Below, one piece after another: positions 45,330 to 54,637 of a DNA stretch of 64,000 bases; the first letter of the stretch is position 1, and every line of letters starts with the position of its first letter. The position numbers and the translations under genes were made by a program. Origin of the DNA: Vagococcus penaei (GTDB lineage: Bacteria; Bacillota; Bacilli; Lactobacillales; Vagococcaceae); assembly GCF_001998885.1 (NCBI RefSeq), contig NZ_CP019609.1, forward strand, positions 1,786,001 to 1,850,000. The letters are read 5' to 3'. The notes under the pieces were generated by a model, which was given only the letters and a program-made list of their open reading frames with translations, had not been told where the DNA came from and did no database searches.

Positions 45330-46136
45330 TTGGAAGAAAGTAGTCAATTTAATGTTAGCATTTTAGCTAGTGGTAGTTCTGGAAACACTCTCTATATCGA
45401 AACCAACAAACAAAAGTTGTTGGTAGATGCTGGTTTGAGTGGAAAAAAAATTACTGGTCTTCTAGCCCAAATTGACCGTTGTCCAGAAGATTTAGACGGT
45501 ATTCTAGTGACACATGAACATCGTGATCATATCCATGGTGTCGGTGTAATGGCTAGAAAGTATCGTTTAGATATCTATGCAAATGAAAAAACATGGGAAG
45601 CGATGACGCCTTTAATTGGTGAAGTTGCAGTTGATCAAAAACATATTTTTAATATGGGTAAAACGATGACTTTAGGTGATGTTGATATTGAAAGTTTTGG
45701 TGTCTCTCATGATGCGGCAGAACCACAGTTTTATCAATTTCATAAGGACAATAAGTCTTTTGTCGTTTTGACGGATACGGGATATTGTAGTGATCGAATT
45801 AAAGGGATTATTAAGAATGCTGATGCTTATTTAATGGAAAGTAATCATGATTTGAACATGTTAAGAATGGGTAAGTATCCATGGGGTACGAAGCAGCGTA
45901 TTTTGAGTGATCGAGGCCACTTATCCAATGAAGATGGTGCATTAGCAGCTATTGATGTTATTGGTGACAAAACTAAGCGCATCTATTTAGGTCATTTAAG
46001 TCGTGAAAATAATTTAAAAGAATTGGCACATATGACAATGACAGATACTTTACGTCAACATGAATTTAATGTTGGTAAAGAGATATTGATTTGTGATACT
46101 GATCCAGAAGTAGCTTGTGAGCTATATTCTATTTAA
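45330..46136 (+). CDS. yycJ: MBL fold hydrolase YycJ (WalJ)
   Basis: A 268-residue metallo-beta-lactamase-fold protein, the last gene of the wal operon. The core motif is THEHRDHIHG (HxHxDH), preceded by SILASGSSGNTLYIE, and followed by SNHDLNML and LGHLSREN. WalJ is a DNA exonuclease in some relatives. Start TTG at 45330 with GAAGGAAGGATTC upstream; there is no suitable ATG. A bidirectional terminator follows, and the usual HtrA-type protease gene is absent here. Confidence 0.9.
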   Translation: MEESSQFNVSILASGSSGNTLYIETNKQKLLVDAGLSGKKITGLLAQIDRCPEDLDGILVTHEHRDHIHGVGVMARKYRLDIYANEKTWEAMTPLIGEVAVDQKHIFNMGKTMTLGDVDIESFGVSHDAAEPQFYQFHKDNKSFVVLTDTGYCSDRIKGIIKNADAYLMESNHDLNMLRMGKYPWGTKQRILSDRGHLSNEDGALAAIDVIGDKTKRIYLGHLSRENNLKELAHMTMTDTLRQHEFNVGKEILICDTDPEVACELYSI

Positions 46137-46137
46137 A

Positions 46138-46186
46138 AAAAAACAGCCGACAACGATAGGTTTCTCGTTGTCGGCTGTTTTATTTA
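46138..46186. terminator. bidirectional terminator between yycJ and the YfcC gene
   Basis: AAACAGCCGACAACGA pairs perfectly with TCGTTGTCGGCTGTTT (16 bp), with A and T runs on either side. Confidence 0.92.
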
Positions 46187-46187
46187 A

Positions 46188-47925
46188 TTAATTAAACCCT
46201 ATTGCAACAGCAATAATGATAAAGATGGTACCTAAAATGAATAAGAATCCTTGCATCTTTATCTGGAATTTCGCCCATTTTGCCCAATCAATTCCAGCTA
46301 CACCAAGGACACCAATCAAGCTAGCAGATACTGGTGTGAATGCATCGACAAAACCAGCACCTAGTTGATAGGCTAAGACTGCAATTTGCCTTGATACACC
46401 GATTAAATCAGCTAAGGGTGCCATGATTGGCATAGTTAAAGCTGCTTGACCTGAGTTTGATGTAATCACTAAATTAAAGAGACTTTGGAAAACATACATT
46501 GCCCATGCACCCAGCATGGTTGGAACGTCAGCTAAAACAGTTCCCATTCCGTGTAGAACAGTGTTTAAAGCAGACGGCACATTGGCATCTGACCCACCAA
46601 GTACTAATAAAATACCTTTTGCCATACCAACGACAATTGCCGTTCCAGCCAATTCTGAAGCACCAGATTGAAATGAGGAAGCAATATCATTTACGGTCAT
46701 ATTATTAAGTTTAAAAATGACAGCGATGATTCCCGCAAAGAGTCCCATCACAAAGAATTGTGAGGCGATTTCAGGAATATAATAGCCTTTTTGAGTGACA
46801 CCCCAAATAATCCAAACTAAAACAATAGCCATTTCAATTAAGATTAACTTATGGCCAAGTTTAAATTCTGGATGCTCATCAAAGGTTTGTGATAACCGAT
46901 CACGAAATTTTGCATCTGTTTTATAACTAAGTGAGCTAGTCGGATTTTTACGGATTCTTTCCGCATAAATTAACGTATAGCCGGCAGCAGCGAGGGTAAT
47001 GACAATCCACATGATTAAGCGGAAGGTTGCTCCGGATAGGACTGGAACCCCCGCAATTCCCTGAGCGACAGCTACACTAAAAGGATTCATCCAGGAAGCG
47101 GCATTCCCAATCTGTGAAGCAACATAGGTTACCGTCACTGCTACAATGGAATCATAGCCTAATGCAATGACAAATGGCACCATCACCATTGAAAAAGGAA
47201 TAACTTCTTCAGCCATTCCAAATGTTGCCCCGCCAAATGAGAAGGTAATAAAGACAAGCGGGATAGCTAAGCGCTCTAGCCCTTTGACTTTACTAATGAA
47301 GGCAAAAATTCCAGCTTCAATGGCACCAGTACTCATGATGATTCCAAAGGCACCTCCGACGACTAAAATTAATGCGGCAATTCCTACAGCTGAACCGTAC
47401 TTGTCTCCAGAAACTAAGCCTTCAAAAACAAAGTTCATGAAACCAAAGCCATTGAAATCTTCAGTTCCCCAAAATTTAGCAGTTTTATGCAGTTTTTTAG
47501 ATGTATCATAAATTTTATCACCGTATTCTTGATACAATACATCATCAGTTAACGAAATTTTGTCTAGAGCTTCTTGTGTCAGATCTTTTTCTCCTGATTG
47601 AATTAGTTCGGTTAGTTGCTCTTTTGGTACATTTAATTTTTTTAATTCCTCAGGTTTTTTTTCCAATTCTTCTAGTTGATCAAAAACAAAAGATTTATTC
47701 ATTTTATATGAATATCTAAAGGAATCTTGTTTTAAAACAGTTCGTGTGCTAACTTCTCCAGCTTCGTTTTTGTAAGTAACATCTTCTGTACTAAATTTCC
47801 CAGCTGGTACTAAAAAAGTTAAAAGCCAAGCTAAAATAACCACACAAAAAAATAATAACATAAGTATGTGGTGTTCTCATTTTAGTGAAATCTTTTTTCT
47901 TTTTTATTTGGGCCGGATCTTCCAT
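46188..47925 (-). pseudogene. YfcC family transporter, frameshifted near the N-terminus
   Basis: The main frame (47861 to 46188) encodes 557 residues of a multi-pass C4-dicarboxylate/amino-acid antiporter-like protein. Signature stretches are FGMAEEVIPFSMVMVPF, SNSGQAALTMPIMAPL and DAFTPVSASLIGVLGVAGI, as in YfcC/ArcD-type proteins. The proper start is the ATG at 47925, with AGGAAGG upstream, giving MEDPAQIKKKKDFTKMRTPHT then YVIIF. That frame is lost at seven T on the coding strand (47852-47846); one more T joins it to FFCVVILAWLL. A loop insertion rich in charged residues follows the first helix. The substrate is unknown (arginine or other basic amino acids in relatives). Confidence 0.8.
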
Positions 47926-47952
47926 ATTAAACCTTCCTTTCATATTTTTAAT

Positions 47953-47975
47953 ATATTATAGAAACGTTTTCTCGT
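47953..47975 (-). promoter_or_regulatory. YfcC promoter region with cre-like site
   Basis: On the minus strand a TATAAT lies at 47960-47955 just downstream of AGAAAACGTTTCTA, which matches 11 of 14 positions of the catabolite-responsive element consensus. Placement suggests carbon catabolite control; no clear -35 is present. Confidence 0.5.
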
Positions 47976-48125
47976 TATTAATTGTAACATAAAAACAGTT
48001 GAACAAAAATAGATAGTGAAATAACTCTCAAATGAAATGAATTAAACAATCATGTCTTATAATATCTGATATTTTTCCAAACTATAAAATGTAAGATTCT
48101 CTAAATACCAACTAAAGGAGTAGTT

Positions 48126-48134
48126 TGCTATAAT
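48126..48134 (+). promoter_or_regulatory. extended -10 promoter of the ABC exporter operon
   Basis: TGCTATAAT at 48126-48134 is a perfect extended -10 element. No good -35 is needed or seen. It lies about 45 bp before the ATP-binding gene. Confidence 0.65.
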
Positions 48135-48176
48135 AAACATAGGAAAAATGATTGAAGTGGGGAGGATGTAATTAAT

Positions 48177-48878
48177 ATGAGTTATGTTGAAGTAAAAGAC
48201 GTTTATAAACGGTATCATATGGGAGACAGTACGATTGTTGCGAATAATGGTGTTTCTTTTAGTATTAATCAAGGTGAATTTGTGGTGATTTTAGGCCCAA
48301 GTGGTGCTGGAAAATCAACAGTTCTAAATATGTTAGGTGGAATGGATAGTTGTGATGAAGGAATGATTATGGTTGATGGTGTGGATATCGCAAAATTTTC
48401 TGCCAAAGAACTTACTGCGTATCGTCGCGTTGATGTCGGATTTGTGTTTCAATTTTATAATTTAGTCCCTAATTTGACTGCACGGGAAAATGTCGAATTA
48501 GCTTCTCAAGTCGCTCCTGATGCACTCGATGTCGATGATGTGTTGGCCCGAGTTAATTTAGAAAAGCGTAAAGCGAATTTTCCGGCACAGTTATCTGGTG
48601 GGGAACAACAACGAGTAGCAATTGCGCGGGCACTAGCTAAAAACCCTAAACTATTACTATGTGATGAACCCACAGGTGCGCTTGATTATGAAACAGGTAA
48701 ACAAATTCTGAGTATTTTAAGTGAGACATGCCGACAGTATCAGACAACTGTCATCGTCATTACGCATAACTCTGAAATTGCAAAAATGGCGGATAGAGTC
48801 ATTCGAATTAATGATGCTGTTGTGCGAAGTATCGAGATTAATGAACAACCGTTACCTGCGGAAGCGATAGAATGGTAG
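48177..48878 (+). CDS. ABC transporter ATP-binding protein (MacB/LolD type)
   Basis: A 233-residue ATPase. Walker A is [10 protein letters not shown], the signature is [15 protein letters not shown], and Walker B is [12 protein letters not shown] with H-loop ITHNSEI. The sequence belongs to the MacB/FtsE-like group that works with FtsX-type permeases. It is paired with the 916-residue permease that starts 10 bp downstream. Substrate unknown; antimicrobial-peptide resistance and lipoprotein or lipid extraction are known roles of the family. Confidence 0.9.
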   Translation: MSYVEVKDVYKRYHMGDSTIVANNGVSFSINQGEFVVILGPSGAGKSTVLNMLGGMDSCDEGMIMVDGVDIAKFSAKELTAYRRVDVGFVFQFYNLVPNLTARENVELASQVAPDALDVDDVLARVNLEKRKANFPAQLSGGEQQRVAIARALAKNPKLLLCDEPTGALDYETGKQILSILSETCRQYQTTVIVITHNSEIAKMADRVIRINDAVVRSIEINEQPLPAEAIEW

Positions 48879-48888
48879 GTGCCGAGTA

Positions 48889-51639
48889 ATGAAAAAACGA
48901 GCATTAAGACAGTCAATTATTCGTGAGATATTTCAATCAAAAGCGCGTTTTCTTTCTATTTTATTAATTATTTTACTAGGTGTTGCTTTTTATGCGGGGA
49001 TTAAAGCGACAGGTCCGGACATGATCCGTACAGCAGACACTTATTATCAAAAACAAAAATTGATGAATACGACTGTTACAGCACCTTTTGGTTTGGAAGA
49101 AGCAGACTTAGAACTAATTAAAGCAAGTGACAAAGTACAACAAGCTGAGGGAGCTTATCGCCTTGATACGGTCAACGAAAAAGAAAACCAAGTGATTCGT
49201 TTGCTATCGTATGATTTAAATCAAGTCAATCAATTGAATAAACCACGAGTTGTTAGTGGACGACTTCCTAAAAAAGCCAATGAAGTTGTACTTGATAATC
49301 GAGCAGCTGAATTTCGACAAGTAAAAATAGGAGATACATTTAAGATTGATGATGATGAGACTAAAAAGGAATTAACCATTACTGACTATCAAGTAGTCGG
49401 TTTTGTAAATTCACCACTCTATATTGATCAAGTCTCACGTGGAAATACGACGGTTGGTAAAGGATCAATTGATTATTTCGCTCTAGTTCCTAAAGAAAAT
49501 TTTAAAGCAACAACTTATAGTGATATTTATGTTACTTATAAAAATTTAGTAACAGTCGAAAGTTATAGTGAGTTATATAATAAACGTTATCAAAAAAATG
49601 AGAAAGCTTTAAAAGAGTTATTATCTACACGTTCAGATGAACGTAAAGCAGCTAAAATTAAAGCAGTTGAATCAGATTTAGCGACAGGGACACAACAAAT
49701 TACAGATGGCAAACAACAAATTAAAATAGGTCGTCAGCAATTAGCACAACAATCTGATTCTCTAGAAAATCAGCGTAAACAAATCGAGCAAGCTAAAGTT
49801 TTAGGGCAAGATAATCGCTTAGCCGAACAACAATTAGAACAAGCTAAAAAGATACTTAGTGATAAAGAGAAGGAACTGGACGAAGCGGCTACTAATTTAA
49901 CAAAACAAGAAATAGAACTTCAATCACAAAAACAAGCGGCTGCCCAATTAAAACAGGCGGATTATCGTTATACTGGACGCGATGATAACGCAGCGTATTC
50001 AGAATACGAGGATAATGCTGATCGTATTTCATCGATTGCTACGGTTTTTCCAGTCTTCTTTTTACTAATCGCTGCACTAATTTGTTTAACAACTATGACG
50101 CGAATGGTCGATGAAAAACGTGGAGAAATAGGAACATTAAAAGCACTAGGGTATACAAATTGGGAAATCGCTCAAAAGTATATTGTTTATGCAACCCTAG
50201 CTAGTTTGATTGGCAGTTTAGCTGGTCTAGCTATTGGATATTACGTTTTTCCAATGGTTATTTTTAACGCATATGGTAGTTTATATAATTTGCCTGCTGT
50301 CATTATTACGTTTTATACTAGTTATGCGATTCAATCACTGATTGTTGCATTATTATGCACGTTGATTTCAGCACTTATTGTATTAAGAGTCGACTTAATC
50401 AGTACGCCAGCTGTTTTAATGCGACCTAAAGCACCAAAACCTGGACAACGTATTTTACTGGAAAGAATTCCATGGGTATGGCAACGTTTAAACTTTAATC
50501 AAAAAGTGACTGCTCGAAATTTATTCCGTTACAAACAGAGGATGTTAATGACGATTTTGGGGATTGCTGGCTGTATGACGATGATTATTACAGGGTTTGG
50601 GATTAAAGACTCTGTTGGTGATATTGTCGGCATTCAATTTTCTAAAATTTGGCACTATGATGCGACTGTAATCTATAATAATGATACATCTGAGAATGAC
50701 AACAAAGATTATGAACAGGTTCGAGATGATTTACCTGAATATAGTCAGCATTTGTTGTTGGCACAGAAAACAGTTGAGGTAAAGAAAAAAGGCTATAAAA
50801 CGCATGAAGTTACCTTAGATGTTCCAAAAAATACAGATAAATTAGCTCAATTTATTACCTTTCAACAACGGCAAACACAAGAAAAGTATCAGCTAACAGA
50901 TGATGGCGTGATTATTAATGAAAAATTGGCTAATCTTTTTGACATTAAAACAGGTGATGATATTACAATTGATCTTGGTGACAATGCAACCTATGAGGTG
51001 AAAGTCGCTCACATTGTTGAAAATTACACGCTTCATTTTATTTATATGACACCAAATTATTATGATACTCTATTTGGGCACCAACCGACATATAATGTCG
51101 AATTGCTTAAATTCAAACACGCATTAAGTGAGAAGCGTGAGGAACAATTGGCAAAAGAATTGATGGATAGTCCAAAAGTGATTAACGTTAGCTTCACGAG
51201 TCAAATTGGAAAAGCCATGGAAGACACCATGAGCAGTTTGACGATTGTGGTTTGGGTGTTGATTGTATCGGCTGCGTTGTTGGCGTTTATCGTATTATAT
51301 AATCTAACCAATATTAACATTTCAGAACGAATTCGTGAGTTATCGACGATTAAAGTGTTGGGTTTCTATGACCGAGAAGTGACACTGTACGTATATCGTG
51401 AGAACAACATTTTAACGGCTATCGGTATTTTAGCAGGCTGTCTACTCGGTAAGTTACTGCATGGTTTTGTTTTAAAAACGGCTGAAGTAGATATTATGAT
51501 GTTTCCACCAACCATTCATTGGGTTAGTTATGTTTATTCAGCATTATTAACTATCTTCTTTTCATTGGTTGTCATGCTAATCATGCATCGTAAATTAAAA
51601 AAAGTCGATATGATTGAGGCCTTAAAGTCAACGGATTAA
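48889..51639 (+). CDS. large FtsX-domain ABC transporter permease
   Basis: A 916-residue permease with an N-terminal helix (ARFLSILLIILLGVAFYAGI), an extracellular MacB-like domain, a coiled-coil insertion (about residues 250-355, rich in Q, K and E), an FtsX domain with three helices (SIATVFPVFFLLIAALICL), a second extracellular domain and a second FtsX domain at the C-terminus. It is the partner of the ATPase before it. This is the typical architecture of large permeases in Lactobacillales whose substrates are mostly unknown. It is followed by a bidirectional terminator. Confidence 0.88.
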   Translation: MKKRALRQSIIREIFQSKARFLSILLIILLGVAFYAGIKATGPDMIRTADTYYQKQKLMNTTVTAPFGLEEADLELIKASDKVQQAEGAYRLDTVNEKENQVIRLLSYDLNQVNQLNKPRVVSGRLPKKANEVVLDNRAAEFRQVKIGDTFKIDDDETKKELTITDYQVVGFVNSPLYIDQVSRGNTTVGKGSIDYFALVPKENFKATTYSDIYVTYKNLVTVESYSELYNKRYQKNEKALKELLSTRSDERKAAKIKAVESDLATGTQQITDGKQQIKIGRQQLAQQSDSLENQRKQIEQAKVLGQDNRLAEQQLEQAKKILSDKEKELDEAATNLTKQEIELQSQKQAAAQLKQADYRYTGRDDNAAYSEYEDNADRISSIATVFPVFFLLIAALICLTTMTRMVDEKRGEIGTLKALGYTNWEIAQKYIVYATLASLIGSLAGLAIGYYVFPMVIFNAYGSLYNLPAVIITFYTSYAIQSLIVALLCTLISALIVLRVDLISTPAVLMRPKAPKPGQRILLERIPWVWQRLNFNQKVTARNLFRYKQRMLMTILGIAGCMTMIITGFGIKDSVGDIVGIQFSKIWHYDATVIYNNDTSENDNKDYEQVRDDLPEYSQHLLLAQKTVEVKKKGYKTHEVTLDVPKNTDKLAQFITFQQRQTQEKYQLTDDGVIINEKLANLFDIKTGDDITIDLGDNATYEVKVAHIVENYTLHFIYMTPNYYDTLFGHQPTYNVELLKFKHALSEKREEQLAKELMDSPKVINVSFTSQIGKAMEDTMSSLTIVVWVLIVSAALLAFIVLYNLTNINISERIRELSTIKVLGFYDREVTLYVYRENNILTAIGILAGCLLGKLLHGFVLKTAEVDIMMFPPTIHWVSYVYSALLTIFFSLVVMLIMHRKLKKVDMIEALKSTD

Positions 51640-51644
51640 AAAGA

Positions 51645-51693
51645 ATAAAAGCGCTAAGGATATATTTTTCAATCCTAGCGCTTTTATTTTTTT
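51645..51693. terminator. bidirectional terminator after the ABC permease
   Basis: AAAAGCGCTAAGGAT pairs with ATCCTAGCGCTTTT across a T-rich loop, with one bulged A, and is followed by ATTTTTTT. It overlaps the last codons of the minus-strand ArAE gene. Confidence 0.82.
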
Positions 51694-52262
51694 AATTCTT
51701 TAATTTCTTGTTTGAGTTGTTCGATTTCCTTTTCTTTGTTACTAATTTTAACAAGTTTTTCATGAATGGTTTCTGTTTTATCCTCTAAAGGTGATTTGAT
51801 CACATAATTCATAGAAATTGCAAAGAATGTTCCAATAAACGTATCAATGACACGGTGAAACGCATATAAAAAAGACTCGTCCTTTGGAATAGAAAAGGTA
51901 ATAAACAGTAAAGTTGCCACTCCACCAATGATTCCTGCTTGGTTATTTAAGCTAATAGAAATAATAATAGTTAACGCGACAAACAAAGGAATCAGTAATG
52001 TCTCGGCTAAAGCTTTATTAGCTATTTCTTGATGCAATAAATAATAAAAAAAGGCGTTAAGACCGCCTACAGTATTACCAAGAATTCGTGACTTGCCAAA
52101 ATCAATAGTTGTTGGTAAGTCTTCACGTAAAGCAAAAACAGCACTTAGGGTCGCTACCATGGGCGAGCCACGATCGGTTAGATGGAAAAAAATGATACAG
52201 GCCATAACAGCTAAAGCTGTTTTAAGCGTTCGAAGCCCTAGATGAAATCGTCCATAATGCAT
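51684..52262 (-). CDS. ArAE/FUSC family membrane protein (short form)
   Basis: A 192-residue protein with an aromatic-acid-exporter-type membrane domain of about five helices (RTLKTALAVMACIIFFHL, SPMVATLSAVFALRED). It ends in a short coiled coil rich in K and E (EKEIEQLKQEIKELKK). It has no large cytoplasmic C-terminal domain, unlike its paralog at 53023. It lies 18 bp downstream of the YkyA-like lipoprotein gene on the same strand, so the two are cotranscribed. Substrate unknown. Confidence 0.78.
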   Translation of the reverse strand: MHYGRFHLGLRTLKTALAVMACIIFFHLTDRGSPMVATLSAVFALREDLPTTIDFGKSRILGNTVGGLNAFFYYLLHQEIANKALAETLLIPLFVALTIIISISLNNQAGIIGGVATLLFITFSIPKDESFLYAFHRVIDTFIGTFFAISMNYVIKSPLEDKTETIHEKLVKISNKEKEIEQLKQEIKELKK

Positions 52263-52280
52263 AGTGTTCCCTCCGATTGG

Positions 52281-52910
52281 TTATTCTTTTGTAACGGATG
52301 CTTCTTTTTGGAAGGTATTAATTAGATTTAAACTGTAATCAATATTGCCAAGTGTCTCTTCACCAGTTAAAATTATAGAACCATTCATACGCTCAATGGT
52401 TGATCGCTCGGTATCTAAATTATCTACGGGCAATTGTTGGTATAAAGTGTCTTCCAAAGTAGTCACTGATTCTAAATTAAGAATGCTTGCTTCGTAATTA
52501 TTTGTTATAATATCTAAGCTGTTGGCAATGGATAGTAGTTGTTGGTTATTCACATCAACAGCTTCTTTGTGGGCAATTGATGTAAGTGCCTTTTTAGTTT
52601 GTTTAATTTTTTTTTGTTGCCCGGTTAACGTCTCAATAAATTGCTGCCGTTTTTGGACATTTCGATACAATTTTCCTTCTTTTGTCGCATATAAACCCGC
52701 TTCAGGCTTTTCTGCTAAATCAGCATCAAAGGCTTTTTTTGAATGACGGGTCAATTCGATTAACGTATCAATTTGTTGCTTTTGGGTAGTTAATTCTTTT
52801 TTTAGCTCAGAAGTTGTTCTCATAGCAGAATCGAGTTCTTGCGTCATGCCGCAACTGGTCAGGAGCAAAGTAATAAAAAGTGTCGTCAAAAGTACCATTG
52901 GTTTTTTCAA
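52281..52910 (-). CDS. YkyA-like lipoprotein
   Basis: A 209-residue exported lipoprotein. The signal is MVLLTTLFITLLLTSCG with lipobox LTSC, and the rest is helical with repeated Q, K, E and L patterns consistent with a coiled coil. This fits the YkyA-type putative cell-wall-binding lipoproteins of Firmicutes, whose function is poorly known. Start ATG at 52910, with AAGGGGGAAC just upstream. It is first in a two-gene minus-strand operon with the short ArAE protein and divergent from the long ArAE gene. Confidence 0.75.
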   Translation of the reverse strand: MKKPMVLLTTLFITLLLTSCGMTQELDSAMRTTSELKKELTTQKQQIDTLIELTRHSKKAFDADLAEKPEAGLYATKEGKLYRNVQKRQQFIETLTGQQKKIKQTKKALTSIAHKEAVDVNNQQLLSIANSLDIITNNYEASILNLESVTTLEDTLYQQLPVDNLDTERSTIERMNGSIILTGEETLGNIDYSLNLINTFQKEASVTKE

Positions 52911-53022
52911 AAAAAGTTCCCCCTTATTTACATACTATCATAAACGATAGTAGCTGATTCGGCTAGTAGATAAGATAAGACTTTTAGACTTTTTAATTAA
53001 TTATTAGGATGGAGGAAAAAAA

Positions 53023-53979
53023 TTGCGAATTGGATTACGGACGATTAAAACTGTGATAGCTGCTGTTTTGGCGATTTTGTTAGCAAATTTTTTTGGTTTG
53101 ACAGCTCCTACAACAGCTGGAATCATCGCTATTTTGAGTGTAACAAATACGAAAAAGTCATCATTTAAAGTTGGCTTTGGACGAATTGTAGCTTTATTAG
53201 GTGCACTTTTAATTGCTTATGGATGCTATTCTTTGTTAGGATATAATGCTTTTGCTTTTGGTTTGTTTTTATTGATTTACATTCCTTTGGCTGCTAGATT
53301 TAAGGTCGCTGAGGCTATTCCAGTCAATTCAGTTTTAATCACACATTTTCTGATGGCTCAAAGTATGTCACTTGACCTAGTACTAAATGCCATTTATTTA
53401 CTTTTAATTGGTGTTGGGCTGGCTTTAGTTGCTAATTTGTATATGCCAAATGTTGAAAAAGAGATTAAAACTAATCAACAAGTCGTTGATGAGACTATTC
53501 AATTTATTTTAATGAAATTGTCACGTTCACTTAGTCAGTCAGCCACATTTGAAGAATGTGATGTATTACTTGAGGGGTTATCTAAAAGTATCAAGCAAGG
53601 AACAGTTTATGCTAGGAATCATCAGGAAAATCGCTTACTAACAAGTAGCGGCTATCATTTTGAGTACTTTCAAATGCGCCGGATGCAATTGTCAGTTTTA
53701 GAATCAATGACACGGTTAATTCGCGAAATTGATGTTGACAGTGATGTCGCAAAAGAGGTATCTACTTTATTAGCGACAATTTCAAAGGAATATGGAGAGA
53801 AGAATGACGCGCAAGCATTAAAAGAACAAGTTGAACAAGTCTACAACGTGTATGTAGGTAAACCACTACCAGCCACACGTTCAGAATTTGAAAATCGCGC
53901 ACGATTGTATCAGCTGTTGAATGATATTCAATTGTTTATTGATATTAAGGTTAATTTTAGTAATAATGACTCTCGTTAA
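53023..53979 (+). CDS. ArAE family aromatic acid exporter-like protein
   Basis: A 318-residue protein with an N-terminal ArAE_1-type membrane domain of six helices (GLRTIKTVIAAVLAILLANFF, in pieces: RTIKTVIAAVLAIL) and a cytoplasmic helical C-terminal domain (from about residue 145). It starts at a TTG at 53023 preceded by GGATGGAGGAAAA. Together with the short paralog at 51684 it flanks a lipoprotein gene. The family resembles AaeB-type efflux proteins, but the transported compound is not known. Confidence 0.82.
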   Translation: MRIGLRTIKTVIAAVLAILLANFFGLTAPTTAGIIAILSVTNTKKSSFKVGFGRIVALLGALLIAYGCYSLLGYNAFAFGLFLLIYIPLAARFKVAEAIPVNSVLITHFLMAQSMSLDLVLNAIYLLLIGVGLALVANLYMPNVEKEIKTNQQVVDETIQFILMKLSRSLSQSATFEECDVLLEGLSKSIKQGTVYARNHQENRLLTSSGYHFEYFQMRRMQLSVLESMTRLIREIDVDSDVAKEVSTLLATISKEYGEKNDAQALKEQVEQVYNVYVGKPLPATRSEFENRARLYQLLNDIQLFIDIKVNFSNNDSR

Positions 53980-54079
53980 ATCTTAAAAATTTCTAGTATC
54001 TTATCATGAAAGATGATTTTTTTGTTTAAAAAGAGTAAAATGATATATAGTCTTAAAATATATGAAGGGATGGATAGGC

Positions 54080-54622
54080 ATGCATCAAGCAATTGTTAAT
54101 ATTATGTTGGATCGAGTGAAGGATCAATTTTTTAATGAGCAATTATTTTGTGAACAATTTTTAAATGTTCCAGTCTCTGAGTGGGATGATTGGAAACTAG
54201 GAAAAGCTGCATTACCAACGGAATACATGCAAAAATTAAAAAGTCTTTTTTCTGATTATGAATGGATGTTAATTCAAAAAATTGCCCGTCAGACTATTCT
54301 GTTCCCAGAAAAAAGAAATTATGTTGTAACAGAGTATAAACGCCTCAAAGCAGTAATTGCTAAAAATTGGCTTAAAGCCGGGCTTGCAAAGGTCGAATTA
54401 ATTACCAATCAAGGATCGATTGATATCATCGGACCAAATCAACGTGATCATATTACCTTACGGGTTATTTCGAGTTATCAAGAGTGGGGATACGATGATA
54501 TTTTAGAGTTTTTCTTACCTGGTATTGTTCAAGAGCAAATTGCTGAAGCGAAGATTGATTTACTTGAGTGGGTTGACGAAAACTTAAGCGATACCTATAT
54601 CATAGAAGTAGATGAAGACTAG
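54080..54622 (+). CDS. hypothetical protein, 180 aa
   Basis: I do not recognise this family. The product is soluble, with no signal peptide or membrane helix, beginning MHQAIVNIMLDRVKDQFF. The N-terminal half is helical, with a segment (LNVPVSEWDDWKLGKAALP) whose spacing suggests a helix-turn-helix-like fold; the C-terminal half has beta-rich stretches (KVELITNQGSID, HITLRVISS) and an acidic end. I start it at the ATG at 54080 rather than 54062 because AAGGGATGG is 9 nt upstream. It precedes a carboxypeptidase gene by 15 bp and may be cotranscribed. Confidence 0.65.
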   Translation: MHQAIVNIMLDRVKDQFFNEQLFCEQFLNVPVSEWDDWKLGKAALPTEYMQKLKSLFSDYEWMLIQKIARQTILFPEKRNYVVTEYKRLKAVIAKNWLKAGLAKVELITNQGSIDIIGPNQRDHITLRVISSYQEWGYDDILEFFLPGIVQEQIAEAKIDLLEWVDENLSDTYIIEVDED

Positions 54623-54637
54623 GAGTTTGATAATTAC

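Noticed and set aside
49541-49560. Short stretch resembling part of the CRISPR repeat (AAATTTAGTAACAG)
   Set aside because: Only about a dozen bases match, inside a coding sequence; chance similarity.
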